Positions 25,528-34,899 of a stretch of DNA of 64,000 nt are shown piece after piece. The stretch is taken from the NCBI GenBank assembly GCA_963847595.1, contig CAWKAJ010000001.1:772468-836467 (forward strand), given 5' to 3'. A model generated the notes under the pieces. The model saw only the letters and a program-made list of their open reading frames with translations, was not told the DNA's origin and made no database searches. Source of the stretch: JACWAE01 sp963847595. Its GTDB lineage: Bacteria; Chloroflexota; Dehalococcoidia; SZUA-161. Positions within the stretch are counted from its first letter, which is position 1, and every line of letters starts with the position of its first letter. A program made the translations under genes and the position numbers.

Positions 25528-26253
25528 ATGACAATAGTGTCAGACCATAAGACAGGTTGTCTTGTTTGCGGTGGTGAACTCGTTTATCACGCCACTTTTG
25601 AGCCCCGTGAGTGCTTCTACTGCAAGCAATCTTATGAGTCTAATAGTGCCTGCGCCGCCGGGCATTATGTGTGCGATTCATGCCACAGCCTTTCCGCAAC
25701 CAACCTCATCCGGCAGTTCTGCAGCTCAAGCGAACTCACTGATCCACTTCAGATGGCGCTCATCCTGATGCAACATCCTGCGGTCAAAATGCACGGCCCT
25801 GAACACCATTTCCTGGTTCCGGCAGTCTTACTGGCCACCTACTACAACTTGAAAGACGATCCTGAGAGTAAGAAAAGGAAAATAGTGGAAGCAGAGAAGC
25901 GGGCTAAACAGATTCTGGGAGGCTTTTGCGGATTCTATGGAGACTGCGGTGCTGCTGTGGGTACGGGCATCTTCTTGAGCCTGATCACTGATGCCACCCC
26001 CGTTTCCGTGCATAGTTGGAGGCTTTCCAATATGATGACGGCTAGCGCCCTCATGTCCATCGCTCTCCACGGCGGGCCCAGGTGCTGCAAACGTAACACT
26101 TACCTTGCCATTATGGAAGCTGCCCAGTTTCTGAAAGAGAACCTTAATGTCCAGATGGATGTCTCTTCAGAAATCCAGTGCCAGTTCAGCCACTTGAACA
26201 AGGAATGTCTAAAAGAAGAATGTCGTTTCTATCCCAGGAACACGAGAATCTAA
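25528..26253 (+). CDS. DUF5714-type cysteine-rich protein
   Basis: A 241-residue protein. The N-terminus has paired cysteines (CLVCGG, ECFYCKQ, CDSCH) that look like a zinc or cluster site. The central region reads FCGFYGDCGAAVGTGIF, and further cysteines (PRCCKRN, CLKEECRFYPRN) are near the end. This pattern fits the DUF5714 family seen in anaerobes. It stands first in the ArsR/ACR3 operon, 13 bases before arsR, so thiolate binding of arsenite is an attractive but unproven idea. The start is the ATG at 25528 with ggtggag upstream. Confidence 0.65.
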   Translation: MTIVSDHKTGCLVCGGELVYHATFEPRECFYCKQSYESNSACAAGHYVCDSCHSLSATNLIRQFCSSSELTDPLQMALILMQHPAVKMHGPEHHFLVPAVLLATYYNLKDDPESKKRKIVEAEKRAKQILGGFCGFYGDCGAAVGTGIFLSLITDATPVSVHSWRLSNMMTASALMSIALHGGPRCCKRNTYLAIMEAAQFLKENLNVQMDVSSEIQCQFSHLNKECLKEECRFYPRNTRI

Positions 26254-26266
26254 AGGAAATCCGAAA

Positions 26267-26626
26267 ATGCGCGATTTAGTCAAAGCTATGAAAGCGCTGT
26301 CTGATGAGACCAGGCTCAGGATACTGAACCTGCTCCTGGAGAGGGAGTGCTGCGTCTGCGAGGTGATGCAGGCGCTGGAGATCTCGCAGACCAGGGCCTC
26401 CCGCAACCTGAGCGCCCTTTACGATGCCGGGTTCCTCAAGCTGAGGAAGGAGGGCCTGTGGTCATTGTATTCCATAGATGCAGAGGGAATGAAACCCTAT
26501 TACGCCGACCTGGTCGAGGCTGTGAGAAAAGGGCTTAAAGGCAATGATTTGGTGGCGCAGGACATAGAGCGACTCAAGGTAGCCCAGCGCGTGGGCCCGG
26601 GCTGCGTCCGGAAATGTGCCAAATAG
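26267..26626 (+). CDS. arsR: ArsR-family metalloid-responsive repressor
   Basis: A 119-residue winged-helix repressor: ALSDETRLRILNLLLE, then ECCVCEVMQALEISQTRASR with Cys residues in the alpha-3 position used by ArsR for As(III), and SALYDAGFLKLRKEGLW as the recognition and wing region. Extra cysteines at the C-terminus (GCVRKCAK) could add to the sensor site. It probably represses its own operon through the inverted repeat at 25479 and perhaps the one at 26651. Arsenite binding would release DNA. Confidence 0.9.
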   Translation: MRDLVKAMKALSDETRLRILNLLLERECCVCEVMQALEISQTRASRNLSALYDAGFLKLRKEGLWSLYSIDAEGMKPYYADLVEAVRKGLKGNDLVAQDIERLKVAQRVGPGCVRKCAK

Positions 26627-26650
26627 CCTCTCTTTTTTTGCCTTATAAGC

Positions 26651-26666
26651 ATGCGTTATTGCGCAT
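26651..26666 (+). promoter_or_regulatory. second candidate ArsR site
   Basis: atgcg ... cgcat inverted repeat between arsR and the small genes, similar in core (tgcgcat) to the site at 25479. Confidence 0.4.
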
Positions 26667-26699
26667 CTAGGGAAGAGTGCGTAGAGGGGGTGTTTTTTT

Positions 26700-26852
26700 A
26701 TGCTTGAAATCAGAAAAACAGCCATAGCCCTTGAGGAAGAGGAACTGCTTGAGCTTGCGTGCATCATGGTTAGCCGCGACGAAAAGGAAGCGTTCAACTT
26801 TCTAAAGAAATCGGTGTATGACAAGGTAGCCCGTATCCAGCAGGCAAAGTGA
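26700..26852 (+). CDS. small protein, shortened paralog of the next gene
   Basis: A 50-residue protein MLEIRKTAIALEEEELLEL... whose first 17 residues are identical to those of the gene at 26911. The DNA after its TGA (26853-26900) still matches the 3' part of the second copy, so a one-base change near 26850 appears to have cut off about 18 residues. A G-rich stretch (gtagaggggg) precedes the ATG. Function is unknown. Confidence 0.55.
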   Translation: MLEIRKTAIALEEEELLELACIMVSRDEKEAFNFLKKSVYDKVARIQQAK

Positions 26853-26910
26853 AAGCCACGTCTGGGCTCCGGTGGAGCCCCGGTGGAAAGAACCATTGGA
26901 GAGGTGACTA

Positions 26911-27120
26911 ATGCTTGAAATCAGAAAAACAGCCATAGCCCTTGAGGAAGAGGAACTGCTCGAGCTGGAACAAATAATGGTTGACCGCGATGAGAAGGAA
27001 GCCCTCGCCTTCCTGAAGAGGTCGGTCTACGACAAAGTATCTCATTCTCAACAAGGCAAGTTGAAGTCGCACCTCGACACCGGCGGAGACCCTGTGGAGA
27101 GATTCAAGCAGAAGCTATAA
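26911..27120 (+). CDS. small acidic helical protein of the arsenic island
   Basis: A 69-residue protein, with gagaggtg before the ATG, 10 bases ahead of acr3. It reads EEEELLELEQIMVDRDEKEA then LAFLKRSVYDKV and is probably all-helical. The family is not recognised. A tandem copy lies just upstream. Its place between arsR and acr3 suggests a link with arsenite export or general metal stress, but similar small proteins could be unrelated hitchhikers. Confidence 0.65.
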   Translation: MLEIRKTAIALEEEELLELEQIMVDRDEKEALAFLKRSVYDKVSHSQQGKLKSHLDTGGDPVERFKQKL

Positions 27121-27130
27121 AGGAGAAAAC

Positions 27131-28210
27131 ATGGGTAGCGCTGAGTCAAAGACTAGCGTACGTCGGCTTGCCCTATTGGACCGCTTCCTCACGCTCTGGA
27201 TATTCCTGGCGATGGGGCTGGGCGTGGGGTTGGGCTATTTTATTCCCGGCACAGCCGATTTTATCAATCGCTTTCAAGTAGGTACGACCTCTATCCCCAT
27301 AGCTATCGGCCTCATATTGATGATGTATCCCCCACTGGCCAAGGTGAGGTACGAGCAACTGGGCAAGGTGTTTCGCAACTGGCGCATTCTCGGTCTATCG
27401 CTGGTGCAGAACTGGGTCATCGGCCCGCTGCTCATGTTCTTCCTGGCTATCGGTTTTCTGGGCTTCCTCTGGCATTACCCCGCCTACATGCAGGGGCTGA
27501 TCATGATAGGCCTGGCTCGCTGCATCGCCATGGTCATCGTCTGGAACGAGCTGGCCAAAGGCGACAGCGACTATGCCGCCGGCCTGGTCGCCTTCAACTC
27601 CATCTTCCAGATAGTCTTCTATTCCTTGTATGCCTATGTCTTCATCACGGTGCTTCCGGGGTGGTTCGGACTCAAAGGCACCGAGGTGCACGTCACTATC
27701 TGGCAAATAGCTCAAAGTGTGCTCATCTACCTGGGTATACCTTTCTTCGGGGGCATGATAACCCGATTCACACTTATCAAAGCTAAAGGGCGGGAATGGT
27801 ACGAGAAGAAGTTCATAACAACGATAAGCCACATCACGCTCATTGCTCTGCTGTTCACAATAGTGGTCATGTTCTCGCTAAAGGGCGATTACATTGTTCA
27901 GTTGCCTCTGGATGTGATCCGCATCGCTATACCGCTGCTGATCTACTTCGTGATTATGTTCCTGGTATCCTTCTACATGGGGAGGAGAATTGGTGCTGAC
28001 TACTCCAAAACAGCAACCATTTCCTTCACCGCTGCCAGCAACAATTTCGAGTTGGCTATCGCCGTAGCTGTGGCGGTATTCGGCATCGGCTCAGGTCAAG
28101 CCTTCGCCGCCGTCATCGGGCCGCTGGTGGAGGTGCCTGTTTTGATAAGCTTGGTAAACGTAGCCCTCTATTTCCAGAGGCGGTATTTTAAGGTTGAGGC
28201 GAATGTGTGA
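27131..28210 (+). CDS. acr3: ACR3-type arsenite efflux permease
   Basis: A 359-residue membrane protein with about ten hydrophobic helices. The family core LARCIAMVIVWNELAKGDSD contains the conserved Cys essential for As(III) transport, and GLILMMYPPLAKV and AASNNFELAIAVAVAVFG are further ACR3 signatures. It exports arsenite using the proton gradient. It follows the small protein gene by 10 bases and belongs to the DUF5714-arsR operon. Confidence 0.93.
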   Translation: MGSAESKTSVRRLALLDRFLTLWIFLAMGLGVGLGYFIPGTADFINRFQVGTTSIPIAIGLILMMYPPLAKVRYEQLGKVFRNWRILGLSLVQNWVIGPLLMFFLAIGFLGFLWHYPAYMQGLIMIGLARCIAMVIVWNELAKGDSDYAAGLVAFNSIFQIVFYSLYAYVFITVLPGWFGLKGTEVHVTIWQIAQSVLIYLGIPFFGGMITRFTLIKAKGREWYEKKFITTISHITLIALLFTIVVMFSLKGDYIVQLPLDVIRIAIPLLIYFVIMFLVSFYMGRRIGADYSKTATISFTAASNNFELAIAVAVAVFGIGSGQAFAAVIGPLVEVPVLISLVNVALYFQRRYFKVEANV

Positions 28211-28434
28211 GCAAGAGACGTAGCGGCAAGCGTGCCGCGCCCCACAAGGCATCCAATGGCCGCCTATTGGAATTAGCTTGACGGCAACGTTTAATGCGTA
28301 TATCATCTTTTGAAGAGCGATTGGTGATGATTGCCTCATTGCCCGTCAAAATGCTGCTTCGGTAAGAATTGTCGGCTTTGATACGCTTACAGACCTCGCG
28401 TCCTAGGGTGAAGGGACAGAAGTTTTGAGGCACA

Positions 28435-29451
28435 ATGTTTTCCACAAAGACCAGCGCCGCTGGTCTCACTATCCTATCCAACAGTCTGCTTTTGGTCGCG
28501 AAGCTGGCAGCTGGTTTCGCCATGGGCAGCGCCAGCGTTATTTCCGAGGGCATCCACAGCACAGTAGACCTGCTGGCATCCCTTATTGCCTTCTTCAGCA
28601 TCCGCGCCTCCGTCAAGCCAGCCGATGAGGAGCACGAATTCGGCCACGGCAAGATTGAGAATATCAGCGGCACTATTGAGGCAGTGCTGATATTCCTCGC
28701 AGCAGGCTTCATTATTTACGAGGCAATAATAAAGATCATCAAAAGGGCGCAGCCAGAATTTCTTATTGTAGGCATAGGCATCATGGCATTCTCGACAGTG
28801 GTCAATTTCTTCGTCTCACGTCGTCAATACAGGATGGCACGTTTGAATGATTCAGTTGCACTGGAAGCAGATGCCTGGCATCTGACCACCGATGTTTACA
28901 CATCTCTGGGGGTACTTGTCGGGCTCGTAATTGTGCGCCTTACCCATCTATACATACTCGACCCCATAATCGCTATAGGAGTGGCGTTGCTCATCTTCAG
29001 GGCAGCCTGGAACATTACCCGCAAGTCGATGGGCGGCCTGGTAGATGTGCGCTTGCCCCAGGCAGAGGAGGATATTATAGCGGCCAGCATCACAGAACAC
29101 TTGGGGGAAATAACGGGTTTTCATGAGCTGCGCACCCGCAAGTCAGGGAGCCAGCGTTATATAGACCTGCACCTCGTTCTGCCCAAATCGGTTACTTTGG
29201 AGGAAGCACACAAGCTTTGTGACCACCTCGAAGGGGATATTAAGAGCAAGCTATCCAACGGATTGGTCACCATTCACTGCGAGCCCTGCGAACAAGCGGA
29301 GAATGGCACATGCCCGGCTGACTGTCCTGTAATAGATTGTACCATTCACGCGGGGAAAGATGACCCCGGGAAAACACAACATACGTCGCGGTCAGTTCGA
29401 CCGAACACTCTGCGTTTACTTAGACAAAGACGCTTCCGCAAGCAATCGTAA
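28435..29451 (+). CDS. cation diffusion facilitator family transporter
   Basis: A 338-residue protein with about six N-terminal transmembrane helices, the metal-site patterns SEGIHSTVDLLASL and LEADAWHLTTDVYTS, and a histidine-bearing loop HEFGHGKIEN. A cytoplasmic domain has metal-binding-like His residues, and the tail holds a Cys cluster (CEPCEQAENGTCPADCP). It probably exports Zn, Fe, Mn or a similar divalent cation. The Cys-rich end is unusual and might sense or bind metal. It is 224 bases after acr3 and may be separately transcribed. Confidence 0.88.
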   Translation: MFSTKTSAAGLTILSNSLLLVAKLAAGFAMGSASVISEGIHSTVDLLASLIAFFSIRASVKPADEEHEFGHGKIENISGTIEAVLIFLAAGFIIYEAIIKIIKRAQPEFLIVGIGIMAFSTVVNFFVSRRQYRMARLNDSVALEADAWHLTTDVYTSLGVLVGLVIVRLTHLYILDPIIAIGVALLIFRAAWNITRKSMGGLVDVRLPQAEEDIIAASITEHLGEITGFHELRTRKSGSQRYIDLHLVLPKSVTLEEAHKLCDHLEGDIKSKLSNGLVTIHCEPCEQAENGTCPADCPVIDCTIHAGKDDPGKTQHTSRSVRPNTLRLLRQRRFRKQS

Positions 29452-29469
29452 AGGGAGATAACACAGAGA

Positions 29470-30270
29470 TTACTCCTCCCTCCTGAGCGCCAGCGCCATG
29501 CCAGCTGCAAAACATACAATTGCGTAGGCCACCATCACCGCTATGCCCACCCCCAAATGGGGTGTAAACGCTGGTAAAGTAGACGGGCCCTCTCCGCGTC
29601 CAAACCCGAGGCTGCTTGAGACACCTAAAACGTTAGTTATAAGATCTGATGAGTAAGTGACGATGAACCAGGGTTCCTGGTTCACACGGGTCAGGATCTC
29701 CTGGACGACCCGCAGTATCACCATGAGAAACAGGAAGCCAACAATCGTGGAAGAAATGGAGCGCTTGAGAAGGCCACTGAAAAAGTATATCACGCTTACC
29801 GCGGCTGCTGAGAAAAGCAAGGCTGTTAAGAAGGATTTCCCCAGTTCTGCCGGAATCGCTGCCCACCCATACAGTTGTGCTGTCTGCAGCGTCATGACCA
29901 CGTAATAGAGCAGAACCACAAGGAAGGTAGCCAACAGTGCAGCTATATACTTACCTGCGAAGATTGAGGAACGTCTTTGCGGTGTGGGAAACGATAGCAA
30001 GTTCGTCTTCTTCTCGAACTCACCACATATGGCATCCCCGGCAAACATGGCCGCTGAGATTACTATCAGTACGTTGAGAAAGGTGAGGACGTTGACGGCA
30101 AACACGCCTGCGGTGTCCGGAACTTTCACATAGAAGATCAGGGGTATGATAATAGCCAGCGCCGCAATAATGAGCAGCCTCCTGGTCTTCAGGTATTTCA
30201 TTAATTCAAACTTAACTGACAGGTAAGTGTCGAGGACATCGTTCCTAATGTTATCTCTAGCTATTTCCAT
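29470..30270 (-). CDS. ABC-2 type exporter permease
   Basis: A 266-residue protein with about six transmembrane segments, starting cytoplasmically, then RRLLIIAALAIIIPLIFYV. A loop with FEKKTNLLSFPTPQRRSSIF precedes the second helix, as is typical of ABC-2 permeases. It is immediately downstream of its ATPase gene with no gap. The exported substrate is unknown. Confidence 0.82.
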   Translation of the reverse strand: MEIARDNIRNDVLDTYLSVKFELMKYLKTRRLLIIAALAIIIPLIFYVKVPDTAGVFAVNVLTFLNVLIVISAAMFAGDAICGEFEKKTNLLSFPTPQRRSSIFAGKYIAALLATFLVVLLYYVVMTLQTAQLYGWAAIPAELGKSFLTALLFSAAAVSVIYFFSGLLKRSISSTIVGFLFLMVILRVVQEILTRVNQEPWFIVTYSSDLITNVLGVSSSLGFGRGEGPSTLPAFTPHLGVGIAVMVAYAIVCFAAGMALALRREE

Positions 30271-31248
30271 CTAATTGCCCTTCTTCTCCTCACCCATCAC
30301 GGAGACATAGTAGTCTTCCAGTCCTGCGGTCTCCACATTGTAAGATACCACATCCAAATTCAAAGACACGAGACGTCTCAGTATTTGCACGCTTGACACC
30401 GGTTGCCCGTCGTAGAGCAGTCTAGCGGTGTTATCGTTCACGTCTACGCTTTTTACCAGTTCGATTGCCCTCAGTTTCTCAATTTCTTCCCGCGATAGCG
30501 GCTTGAGAAACTTCACATCCACCACCTTACGTTCCATCGTGCTCCCGATCCTATCCATGGAATCCGATGAGACAACCTTGCCCTTATTCAGGAAGACCAC
30601 CGTATTGCAGACTTCGGCAACCTCCCCCAGGAGATGGGAGCTCAGGAAAACTGTCATGCCCGCGCTACGGAATTGACGTATCAGCTCTCTGACGTCCCTG
30701 ATCCCTTCTGGGTCCAACCCGAGGACCGGCTCATCGAGGATCAGGTTATCAGGCTTGTGCAGTATGGCTTTGGCTATTGTGAGCCTTCGCAGCATACCCG
30801 TGCTGAAGGTACCTACCTTCTTGTGCTCCCAGTCTGATAGTTTCACCAGCTCCAGCGTTTCCTTGATTCTGCGGTCTATCTCGCCGCCGCTCATTCTGTA
30901 GACCCTGCCGAAATAGGTCAGCATCTCGTGAGGGGTCAGGTAGTCATAGACGCCGGGTACTTCGACCAGCGCTCCGATAGTCCGCAGAGCCTCTCTTGGC
31001 CCTGCCGTTACGTCGATGCCATTCACATAGGCATGTCCCGAGCTGGGCTTGATTAGGCCAGTCAATATCTTGATAGTTGTTGTCTTTCCCGCGCCGTTGG
31101 GACCAACATACCCCACGACCTCGCCCTTTTTTATCCGCAGGGAAATCCCATCCAGCGCAGTAAAGTTATTGCCGTATCTCTTGACAAGATTCTCGGTTCG
31201 AATTGCGTATTCCACAGCTTTATGTCCTTCTTGTTCCTGATCAGTCAC
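30271..31248 (-). CDS. ABC transporter ATP-binding protein
   Basis: A 325-residue ATPase with Walker A GPNGAGKTTTIK, a signature-like FSTGMLRRLTIAKA, Walker B NLILDEPVLGLDP and the switch His in LSSHLL. The C-terminal ~90-residue extension resembles DrrA/CcmA-type drug or polymer exporters. It partners with the permease that follows directly. Confidence 0.9.
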   Translation of the reverse strand: MTDQEQEGHKAVEYAIRTENLVKRYGNNFTALDGISLRIKKGEVVGYVGPNGAGKTTTIKILTGLIKPSSGHAYVNGIDVTAGPREALRTIGALVEVPGVYDYLTPHEMLTYFGRVYRMSGGEIDRRIKETLELVKLSDWEHKKVGTFSTGMLRRLTIAKAILHKPDNLILDEPVLGLDPEGIRDVRELIRQFRSAGMTVFLSSHLLGEVAEVCNTVVFLNKGKVVSSDSMDRIGSTMERKVVDVKFLKPLSREEIEKLRAIELVKSVDVNDNTARLLYDGQPVSSVQILRRLVSLNLDVVSYNVETAGLEDYYVSVMGEEKKGN

Positions 31249-31364
31249 ACTCTCAATCCAATGCTATCATGTGGCCATTAAACCCTCAGCATCTGCTCCT
31301 AGGCAATTAAATCCTGTCCGTTACGCTATGCGGTAGTCGCCTGCTCTGAGCTCTGTCTCGCAGC

Positions 31365-31568
31365 TTATCTGCCCTGTTTTTCCCCTCCTTCAATCTCCCC
31401 GAACTCAGGCATGAAGTTCTGTAAAATCCAAATATAGGCTTCGGCAACCTTCTTCTGCTGATCAGAAGATGCACCTCTAATTACGAGAGTACGACCTCGG
31501 TCGGTTCGCAGTGTCTTCCTCATCACCGTATGCCCTTCCAACTGGTTCCCCTCAGTTCGTGTACACAT
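31365..31568 (-). CDS. small protein downstream of htrA
   Basis: A 67-residue soluble protein (RTLVIRGASSDQQKKVAEAY then IWILQNFMPEFG). The ATG at 31568 has aaggtggg upstream; an earlier in-frame start overlaps less well. It follows the protease gene by 27 bases on the same strand and is likely co-transcribed. The family is not recognised. Confidence 0.45.
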   Translation of the reverse strand: MCTRTEGNQLEGHTVMRKTLRTDRGRTLVIRGASSDQQKKVAEAYIWILQNFMPEFGEIEGGEKQGR

Positions 31569-31595
31569 CTTTCCCACCTTCTCTTGCACAGTCCC

Positions 31596-32684
31596 TTATG
31601 AGGGGCTTTGCCCTAGTGTAACCGACACCACCTGCTGGCTATTTCCTCGCCAGAAGGTTATGCTTACTGTGTCCCCAACATTGTATTGCCACAGCAACTT
31701 TATCAATTGGGATGCCTCGGTCTCAGTTTGGCCCTGGAAGCTGGTTATCACATCATTGGTTTGTATGCCTGCTTTGGCTGCCGGGCTGCCAGGAGCAACA
31801 TACGCTGCCAGGACCCCTTTAGTTATAGATATGCCAAGCTGTGAGGCTAATGCAGGCGTGAGGTCTTCCATACTGAGGCCCAGGTAGGGTCTGGTCACTT
31901 TCCCATATTTGACCAGGTCGTCATACACGCTGCTGGCAGTGTTGGCGCTCACAGCAAAGCCGATGTTCTCCGCTCCGGAGATGATGAACGTATCGATTCC
32001 CACCACCTGGCCTTCCAGGTTGACCAGGGGGCCGCCGCTATTGCCCGGGTTGATGGCAGCATCGGTCTGTATTATGTCATAGTAGGCAGACTGCCCTATG
32101 GTATAGGAGCGCCCGAGACCGCTCACTATACCCAGAGTAACTGTAGGGCCACCTTCTACCAGCCCCAGGGCGTTGCCGAGGGCTATTACCCAATCTCCGT
32201 CGCGTAACCCGGAGGCGTCGCCAAACTGGGCTGTGGGAAAGTTTTGGCCATCGATCTTAATCACTGCCAGGTCGCTGGTCGGGTCAGCGCCCACAAGGCT
32301 AGCCTGATAAGTTTGTTCGTCGTTGGGTAGCGATACCTCGATCTTGGTATAGCCGTCTATTACATGGTTATTGGTCAGGATATAGCCATCGGGGCTGAGA
32401 ACCACCCCTGAGCCGCTTTTGGTGGCTGCGGTCTGCCCAAAGAATGAGGTAGCCGTATAGTCGACAGAAACATAGGCTACGGCTGGCATGACCTTCGCCA
32501 CAACATCGGCAACTGAGGGCAGGTCAGATAGCGGTGTCCCAGCCGGTGTTGCAGTAGGCTGAGCTGTGGACGTTGCGGTGGGGGTCGGAGTGTTCGTCAG
32601 CGTGGCTGTAGTTGTACAGGCGCTGACCAACACCATCAGCAGAATGACCGGAATGAGAATCCTGAGTTTGCTTATCTTAGACAT
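31596..32684 (-). CDS. htrA: HtrA/DegP-like serine protease with PDZ domain
   Basis: A 362-residue protein. An N-terminal hydrophobic segment ends LVSAC, a lipobox, and is followed by a Thr/Pro-rich linker, so it is membrane-anchored outside the cell. The trypsin-like domain shows the triad His in LTNNHVIDG, Asp in TSDLAVIKI and Ser in NPGNSGGPL. One C-terminal PDZ domain starts near YLGLSMEDLTPALA. It degrades or refolds damaged envelope proteins. It sits directly downstream of a two-component system that probably controls it. Confidence 0.92.
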   Translation of the reverse strand: MSKISKLRILIPVILLMVLVSACTTTATLTNTPTPTATSTAQPTATPAGTPLSDLPSVADVVAKVMPAVAYVSVDYTATSFFGQTAATKSGSGVVLSPDGYILTNNHVIDGYTKIEVSLPNDEQTYQASLVGADPTSDLAVIKIDGQNFPTAQFGDASGLRDGDWVIALGNALGLVEGGPTVTLGIVSGLGRSYTIGQSAYYDIIQTDAAINPGNSGGPLVNLEGQVVGIDTFIISGAENIGFAVSANTASSVYDDLVKYGKVTRPYLGLSMEDLTPALASQLGISITKGVLAAYVAPGSPAAKAGIQTNDVITSFQGQTETEASQLIKLLWQYNVGDTVSITFWRGNSQQVVSVTLGQSPS

Positions 32685-32776
32685 GCCTCCTCCTTTTCCA
32701 CCCTTTCAATCGTCGGTCAGTTTGCCGACGCAAAGTTATTGTTCAGACTGGTACCGGCACCCTGCAAGCTAAAACG

Positions 32777-34189
32777 CTAGGATACGGGCTTTTGTTGAGT
32801 TACAGGCAATGTAAAAGAGAACTTGCTCCCCTTGCCTACTTCGCTTTCAACCCAGATTCTGCCTCCATGAAGCTCAACCATCTGCTTGGCTATGGCAAGT
32901 CCCAGACCGGCTCCCCCGGTTTTCCTGGAACGGGCATCGTCAACCCTATAGAAACGCTCGAATACATAAGGTAAATGCTCTGCGGGAATCCCCTCTCCTG
33001 TGTCTGAAACGGAGACCAGTATACCATCCTTATCTGGTGAGACAGCGATGGTCACAGTCCCACCCGAAGGAGTGTGATTGAGGGCGTTATCCAGTAGGTT
33101 TGCCACAACCTGCTCGATTCTTCTGCCATCCGCCTCAATCTCTGGCAAGCCCTCTGTCATGTCCGTCCTCAGGCTTATGTTCTTTTCCTGCGCTATGACC
33201 TCAGCCTGAGAGACCCGACGCTGCACCAGCTCTGCCAGGTTTGTGGGCTCGACCTGCAATTTCAGGTGTCCTGATTCAGCAAGTGTCAAATCTCGCAGCT
33301 CGCCTACAAGCCTGGTGAGCACCTCCGTCTCTTCTTTTATCGAAGTGAGGTTATCAGGATTCGGCTCGTATACGCCGTCAAGCATGGCGTCCACTGTCCC
33401 CCCGATAACAGCCAGCGGGGTGCGCAACTCATGGGCAATATCGGCAAATAAGCGACGGCGCGATTGTTCACTGCTGTCAAGGCTCGCAGCCATGGAGTTG
33501 AACGAATTGGCCAGCTCGCCGAACTCGTCTCTCGACTTGGCTTCTACTCTGTAGGCCAGGTCACCATTAGAGATGCGGGCTGCGCCTTTCTTCAACGCCC
33601 GGATCGGCTTGGTGAATTGTGTGGTCAAAAGCAGGCCCAGTAATATCGCTACTGCAGCGCCCACACCCCCAGCTATCCACAGAGACGTGTTGACATGGCT
33701 GAGAAAGCGCTGCTCAGGTGAAACAGGCGGCTGCTGACCTGAAAGCGCGCCTCCAGGCGGTACGAACTGCACGATTACCATCCCGGACGATAGCAAATAG
33801 AGTTTGCCTACCTCTTGACCGGAGACGACAATGCTTGTCGGCTTAGACAGCCCCACGCTTTGAACAGTGTCTCCCAGCCACTCTCCATTTGTGTCACCAA
33901 TTATTGTGCTGGAGTTGTCCGCTAAAATAAACCGGTCATTGACAAATGTGGGCAGGCTCTGAAGCAGGTTCTGCACCCCGGACCAGTTGCCATTCTCAGT
34001 ATAGAAGTCCTTCAGCCTTTGTTCTGTCTGCTCCAGAGATGAGGCCCTGCTTTCCGAGATGAAGTCGCTGAACTCGCTGGTGGTGCGGTGGTGGGTCAAA
34101 TATGCTGTAAGACCCACAGAGACAACAACGACCAAAAGCAATGAAAGAGCGATCTTCCAGCTCAGGCTACGCACCTTTGACCTCCCCAA
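32777..34189 (-). CDS. sensor histidine kinase
   Basis: A 470-residue membrane kinase: a first transmembrane helix near residues 10-30, an extracytoplasmic sensor of about 130 residues, a second helix near 170-190, HAMP, a HisKA domain with the phospho-acceptor in DIAHELRTPLAVIGG, and HATPase boxes VVANLLDNALNHTP, DTGEGIP and GGAGLGLAIAK. The start overlaps the response-regulator stop by 23 bases, so the two are translationally coupled. The signal is unknown; the downstream protease and neighbouring exporter suggest envelope stress. Confidence 0.93.
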   Translation of the reverse strand: MGRSKVRSLSWKIALSLLLVVVVSVGLTAYLTHHRTTSEFSDFISESRASSLEQTEQRLKDFYTENGNWSGVQNLLQSLPTFVNDRFILADNSSTIIGDTNGEWLGDTVQSVGLSKPTSIVVSGQEVGKLYLLSSGMVIVQFVPPGGALSGQQPPVSPEQRFLSHVNTSLWIAGGVGAAVAILLGLLLTTQFTKPIRALKKGAARISNGDLAYRVEAKSRDEFGELANSFNSMAASLDSSEQSRRRLFADIAHELRTPLAVIGGTVDAMLDGVYEPNPDNLTSIKEETEVLTRLVGELRDLTLAESGHLKLQVEPTNLAELVQRRVSQAEVIAQEKNISLRTDMTEGLPEIEADGRRIEQVVANLLDNALNHTPSGGTVTIAVSPDKDGILVSVSDTGEGIPAEHLPYVFERFYRVDDARSRKTGGAGLGLAIAKQMVELHGGRIWVESEVGKGSKFSFTLPVTQQKPVS

Positions 34190-34862
34190 ATTTATAACCC
34201 ACCCCCCGTACCGTTATTACATACCGGGGATGGTCGGGGTCGGTCTCCACCTTCTTGCGCAGGTTCTTGATATGGCTGTCTATGGTGCGTTCATAACCTT
34301 CGTAGGCACTCCCTTGAGCCTTGTCCAGCAACTGCATGCGGCTATAAACACGGCCAGGCGCTTCAGCTAGCACTCTGAGAAGTTCAAATTCAGTAAGCGT
34401 CAGTTCCACGAGCCTCTCACCCTGCCTAACTTCATGCCTTTCCAGGTCAATGCTCAGGTCTGCGATCTCTATCTTTTTCGCTTTAGCTGCTGCGCCCTCC
34501 GCACGGCGCAGGACCGCCCTTACCCTTGACACCAGCTCCTTCGGATTGAAAGGCTTGACCACATAGTCATCCGCGCCTAACTCAAGTCCCACTATCTTAT
34601 CGGAATCGTCGCCAAGGGCTGTCAGCATGATAATAGGCACATTCGACTCAGTGCGCAGGGTGCGGCACACATCCCACCCCGACACCTCAGGAAGCATCAG
34701 GTCTAGAACGATAAGGTCAGGTGACTCGCTCCTCGCCATATGGAGAGCCAGCCTCCCATCATAAGCGACAATGACCTTATAGCCATCCCTTTCGAGATAG
34801 GCTTTCACGATATCAACTATCTTTTTCTCGTCATCTACCACGAGGATTTTTTTGTGTGCCAT
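34167..34862 (-). CDS. OmpR/PhoB-family response regulator
   Basis: A 231-residue regulator. The receiver domain has the acidic pocket VVDDEKK, the phospho-acceptor Asp in LIVLDLMLPEVSGWD, and the switch Thr/Lys in VVKPFNPKELVSRV. The C-terminal winged helix reads LTLTEFELLRVLAEAPGRV and ends VRGVGYKF. It is the first gene of the regulator-kinase-protease unit. Confidence 0.93.
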   Translation of the reverse strand: MAHKKILVVDDEKKIVDIVKAYLERDGYKVIVAYDGRLALHMARSESPDLIVLDLMLPEVSGWDVCRTLRTESNVPIIMLTALGDDSDKIVGLELGADDYVVKPFNPKELVSRVRAVLRRAEGAAAKAKKIEIADLSIDLERHEVRQGERLVELTLTEFELLRVLAEAPGRVYSRMQLLDKAQGSAYEGYERTIDSHIKNLRKKVETDPDHPRYVITVRGVGYKFGEVKGA

Positions 34863-34899
34863 AAGCGGACCCTGCGCAATCCAACCTTCTTAAATATTG

